Shown one piece after another: positions 42,655 to 45,628 of a DNA stretch of 45,628 nucleotides. Position 1 is the stretch's first letter. Every line of letters starts with the position of its first letter. Position numbers and translations under genes: made by a program. Below the pieces are notes generated by a model, which ran no database searches, was not told the DNA's origin, and saw only the letters and a program-made list of their open reading frames with translations. The stretch covers positions 1-45,628 of the IMG/VR virus record IMGVR_UViG_3300009160_003727. One strand, written 5' to 3'. This DNA is from a virus.

Positions 42655-43230
42655 ATGGCTAATTATTTCACCACTATACAAGTCAGAAGAGACGTTTCTG
42701 CTAATTGGTCGGTTAAAAATCCGACTTTAGCGAGCGGCGAATTCGGCTATGAATTAGACACTGTCAGGCTAAAAATCGGTGATGGCGTAACACCATGGAA
42801 CTTTTTGGATTACTTTGCTGGCAGCGGCGCTGGCGGTGGCGGCGGCAGTGGGACAGTAACTAGCGTCAATGTTACATCAGTAGATTTAGACGTGGCTGGC
42901 GCCCCAATTACTGCTGCAGGGACAATCGACCTATCACTTAAGACCACAGGGGTTTTGTCTGGAACATACGGCTCTACCGGCAGCATTCCAATAATCACTG
43001 TAGATTCTAAGGGAAGAATCAGCAAAATCGTTACCACTAATCTGGCCAATATATTTCTAACTAACGTAATTCATGATGATACCTTGCTTGGCAGCGGCAC
43101 ACCATCCAGTCCGTTGGGTGTAGATCGAAACATAGATGGTGGAATGGCCCTTTCTGACTTTGGATCAGACGGTGATCTAAGCGGCATTTACGAAGGTTTC
43201 CCCGAATTCATGGATGCTGGAGGACCATAA
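42655..43230 (+). CDS. Fibre protein with Mtd-N-like domain
   Basis: This gene encodes 191 residues, with AAGGG six bases upstream. The N-terminal 50 residues match the phage fibre module of the major tropism determinant type (IQVRRDVSANW, GEFGYELDTVRLKIGDG and PWNFLDY). A Gly-rich joint (GSGAGGGGGSG) links it to a GTYGSTGSIPIITVDSKGRI repeat. The end is short and acidic, so it is a compact attachment or chaperone-like unit. A small Gly/Asp-rich tail (MDAGGP) precedes the next start. Confidence 0.8.
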   Translation: MANYFTTIQVRRDVSANWSVKNPTLASGEFGYELDTVRLKIGDGVTPWNFLDYFAGSGAGGGGGSGTVTSVNVTSVDLDVAGAPITAAGTIDLSLKTTGVLSGTYGSTGSIPIITVDSKGRISKIVTTNLANIFLTNVIHDDTLLGSGTPSSPLGVDRNIDGGMALSDFGSDGDLSGIYEGFPEFMDAGGP

Positions 43231-43231
43231 G

Positions 43232-44983
43232 TTGAAAATCAGAGTACAATTCAGAAGAGCCACATCAAGCGCTTGGACATCTACAAATGTTATATTAGCA
43301 GCTGGCGAAGTCGGTTTTGAGACCGACACAAATAAAATAAAATTTGGCGATGGACTGACAGCATGGTCTGAATTATTATATGCCAATTTGTCAAGTGTTG
43401 GTAGCGTATATTCGATTACAGCTGGAAAAGGTCTTCTAGGCGGTATTATAACCACAACGGGGACATTGTCGCTTGATAATAACTATGTCGCAACGCTTGA
43501 AGATAAGCAGGTCTTATCTAATAAGACATTCGGATCGACTCTAGACTATCTAACTTCTATCTCGACATCAAGCAACACATTAACGTTAGACTTAACTCAA
43601 GGGCCTGACTATTATGTTTCATTAAACAGTAACATTACCACTGTCACATTCATAAATAAGCCCGACTATGGTAGATTATCATATTTTACTATGATTATAA
43701 GAAACCCAGCTAAATACACTTTAGCTTGGCCATCATCTATACATTGGGAAAACAACACCACACCAGAATTAAGCACTGATGGAAAAGAAGATGTATATTT
43801 CTTTATAACCACAGATGGTGGTGCGACTTTTTATGCCTCTGCTCTAGGCATCAAGTACAGTAATCCTAATTTACCAATAACTCAAGTCGCTAAGTTTACC
43901 GAGGCAAATGATGTTAAATATGGCACTGCTGTGGCGATGTCAGGTAATGGCGAATATGTAGCTGTTAGTAGTAGTTATTCGAATTCTGTTGGTTCGAAAG
44001 TTTACGTCTACAGAATTAGTAATGGTCTTTGGGAACGTCAATCGACTATCATCCCGACATCTCCAACTGCTTTGGCTTTCGGCCAATCATTAGTATTATC
44101 TTCTGATGGCGCACTATTAGTGATTGGCGATCCGCTAGACAATGCTGACGGCGCATCAGCTGGCACTTGCTACATATATCAGAGACTCTCAATGGCTTGG
44201 AGTCTTTTAACCAAGATCGATATATCTGATCCAGCGGCTGGTAAGATGTATGGTAACACTGTGACTGTAAATGAAGATGCCACAGCAATTGCTGTCGGTT
44301 CTCCGAGTTCATTTGGCAGTGGCGTTGCTGGGTCGGTCTACGTTTTTTCCCTAAATCGGCTAACGTTAACTTGGTCTCAGAGCGCTAAGATTTCGCAGCA
44401 AGGAAACGTCCAAAATACTTTGTTCGGAAGTTCTATAGATTTTAGCGCAGATGGGCTTTATCTAGCTATCGGCGCGCCATCTTCTAACCAAGCTCATATC
44501 TATAACAACGTTAATAATGCTTGGGTGAAGCAGTTTACTCTTTTTCCGACAAATGCTCCAGCTCAATCTAGATTTGGTACTAATGTTAAATTATCTGGAG
44601 ACGGTAATTTTTGTTTAGTATGTGATCCAACAGGAGGCGTTGGTGGTTATATTATAGCTTATGGTAGGAGCGGAACTAATTGGGTCCAGCTACAATTAAT
44701 TAATGAGTCAGTGCAGAATATAGGCAATAAATTTGGACAGAGCTTGGCTATTAGCTATGATGGTACAAAATGCGTGGTTGGAGCTGATGGTGTTAATCAG
44801 AACACCGGCAGAACATATGCTTTTACTAGAAATGGCTTAGCTTATGACGAAGAAGCGGTGTTTGGGCCATCAGATGTCGCGGGTGGCATTAGATTCGGAT
44901 ACGCTACGAGTATGTCTTCAGACGGCACCACTACTGTGTCTTCAGCAATTGATGCTAATTCTGCATATATATTTATCAAATAA
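43232..44983 (+). CDS. Fibre protein with Mtd-N-like domain and seven FG-GAP repeats
   Basis: This gene encodes 583 residues from TTG 43232. That start is chosen because GGAGG (43219-43223) lies eight bases upstream and because the paralogue at 44993 begins at the same point (IRAQFRR against IRVQFRR). Residues 1-50 are the Mtd-N-like module (GEVGFETDTNKIKFGDG). Residues about 110-220 form a beta domain shared with the next gene. Residues about 225-583 contain seven FG-GAP-type repeats (KYGTAVAMSGNGEYVAVSS, AFGQSLVLSSDGALLVIGDP, LFGSSIDFSADGLYLAIGAP and others), the number expected for an integrin-alpha-like seven-bladed propeller. It probably displays the propeller as a host-binding head. Confidence 0.85.
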   Translation: MKIRVQFRRATSSAWTSTNVILAAGEVGFETDTNKIKFGDGLTAWSELLYANLSSVGSVYSITAGKGLLGGIITTTGTLSLDNNYVATLEDKQVLSNKTFGSTLDYLTSISTSSNTLTLDLTQGPDYYVSLNSNITTVTFINKPDYGRLSYFTMIIRNPAKYTLAWPSSIHWENNTTPELSTDGKEDVYFFITTDGGATFYASALGIKYSNPNLPITQVAKFTEANDVKYGTAVAMSGNGEYVAVSSSYSNSVGSKVYVYRISNGLWERQSTIIPTSPTALAFGQSLVLSSDGALLVIGDPLDNADGASAGTCYIYQRLSMAWSLLTKIDISDPAAGKMYGNTVTVNEDATAIAVGSPSSFGSGVAGSVYVFSLNRLTLTWSQSAKISQQGNVQNTLFGSSIDFSADGLYLAIGAPSSNQAHIYNNVNNAWVKQFTLFPTNAPAQSRFGTNVKLSGDGNFCLVCDPTGGVGGYIIAYGRSGTNWVQLQLINESVQNIGNKFGQSLAISYDGTKCVVGADGVNQNTGRTYAFTRNGLAYDEEAVFGPSDVAGGIRFGYATSMSSDGTTTVSSAIDANSAYIFIK

Positions 44984-44992
44984 GAGATAATC

Positions 44993-45628
44993 ATGACAAT
45001 TAGAGCACAGTTCAGAAGAGGCACAGTCGCAGAATGGGATAATATAAATCCGATCTTATTGATAGGTGAAATTGGTTACGCTACTGACGCTAGTAGATTT
45101 AAAATCGGCGATGGGATTAAGAATTGGCGCGATTTACCATTCGTTTCCGCCGGTGGTGCTGGTACTTTAACGGCTATAACCGCAGGCAAAGGTTTAATAG
45201 GTGGACTGATAACTACGTCAGGCACTATAGCTGTCGATGATTCTGTAATTATGACTCTTGACACGCCACAGACCATATACAATAAAACTCTTAAATCTCC
45301 TAGCGAAATAGTTAATCGGATAGCTCATACCGGTGGAGTTTTAAATATAGACGCTAGTTTGGCTAATGATCATTATATATATCTGACTGGAAATATAACA
45401 AACATAAATTTTGAGAACATTGACCACATTGGTAAGATGGTATATATTCGATTATTATTCGAATCGACAAGCATTCATTCGATAAATTGGCCGCCGTATG
45501 TTATGTGGCCAAATAGCCAACAGCCAATGCTTAGTGGCAGCGGCAGGATAGACATCATTGGTTTAATGACTTTCGACGATGGCGTGAATTTTTTTGGGAA
45601 AAAAGAATCTAGTAACTTAAGCGTTTGA
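44993..45628 (+). CDS. Short paralogue of the FG-GAP fibre, without the propeller
   Basis: This gene encodes 211 residues. It matches the first 220 residues of the gene at 43232: Mtd-N-like module (IRAQFRRGTVAEW, GEIGYATDASRFKIGDG) and the following beta domain (NDHYIYLTGNITNINF and later SINWPPYVMWP). It then ends with a real stop at the window edge, exactly where the paralogue begins its FG-GAP propeller. It is either a natural short form or has lost its distal domain. AGAGAT precedes the ATG. Confidence 0.82.
   Translation: MTIRAQFRRGTVAEWDNINPILLIGEIGYATDASRFKIGDGIKNWRDLPFVSAGGAGTLTAITAGKGLIGGLITTSGTIAVDDSVIMTLDTPQTIYNKTLKSPSEIVNRIAHTGGVLNIDASLANDHYIYLTGNITNINFENIDHIGKMVYIRLLFESTSIHSINWPPYVMWPNSQQPMLSGSGRIDIIGLMTFDDGVNFFGKKESSNLSV

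Overview
The window reads as a contiguous piece of a large tailed-phage genome (Caudoviricetes, probably a T4-like or jumbo myovirus). It is AT-rich and tightly packed: most neighbouring genes overlap by 1-60 bases or sit within 20 bases. It carries its own replisome and recombination genes and ends in a long run of tail-fibre genes. No terminase, major capsid protein, portal, integrase, tRNA or CRISPR array is present. A Gram-negative host is inferred, mainly from a CMP-Kdo synthetase gene (kdsB) and a GDP-mannose 4,6-dehydratase gene (gmd). The window starts on an ATG and ends on a stop codon, so the first gene could extend further upstream.

Replication and recombination region (1-20.3 kb). 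It holds an actin-fold ATPase and a family C (DnaE-like) DNA polymerase split into two genes, with three small genes between the halves. Further along are RecA, a DnaB-type helicase, a GroES-like protein, a compact family A polymerase, a UvsY-like protein, a gp32-like single-strand binding protein whose cysteine spacing matches T4 gp32, and a PD-(D/E)XK nuclease. Small zinc-ribbon proteins are scattered throughout. Two short minus-strand islands (10.26-10.67 and 11.47-12.20 kb) interrupt it.

Glycan region (8.6-10.3 kb and 22.5-29.6 kb). One block has a UDP-galactopyranose-mutase-like flavoprotein and kdsB. A second, larger block has a two-domain GT-A glycosyltransferase, a CgeB-like GT-B protein, a PAPS-dependent sulfotransferase, a StrF-like glycosyltransferase and a DUF4422-like protein. 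It is followed on the minus strand by gmd and two unknown genes. Together these could make and attach a sulfated or otherwise modified glycan, on the virion or on the host surface.

Virion region (29.7-45.6 kb). A small secreted Cys-rich protein and a well-expressed unknown gene with a strong terminator come first. They are followed by connector-like structural genes and then eight fibre or adhesin genes. The fibres are built from shared N-terminal modules, GTYG/TVDxxGR repeats, YadA-like beta-roll repeats, and at least three unrelated beta-propeller families (YVTN/lactonase-like, RCC1, FG-GAP). Some are joined by Pro-Thr linkers. This looks like a host-range locus evolving by domain shuffling.

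Most promising for follow-up: the split polymerase with apparent duplication at the break, the phage sulfotransferase/glycan cluster, the multi-propeller fibre locus, and the secreted Cys-rich protein.
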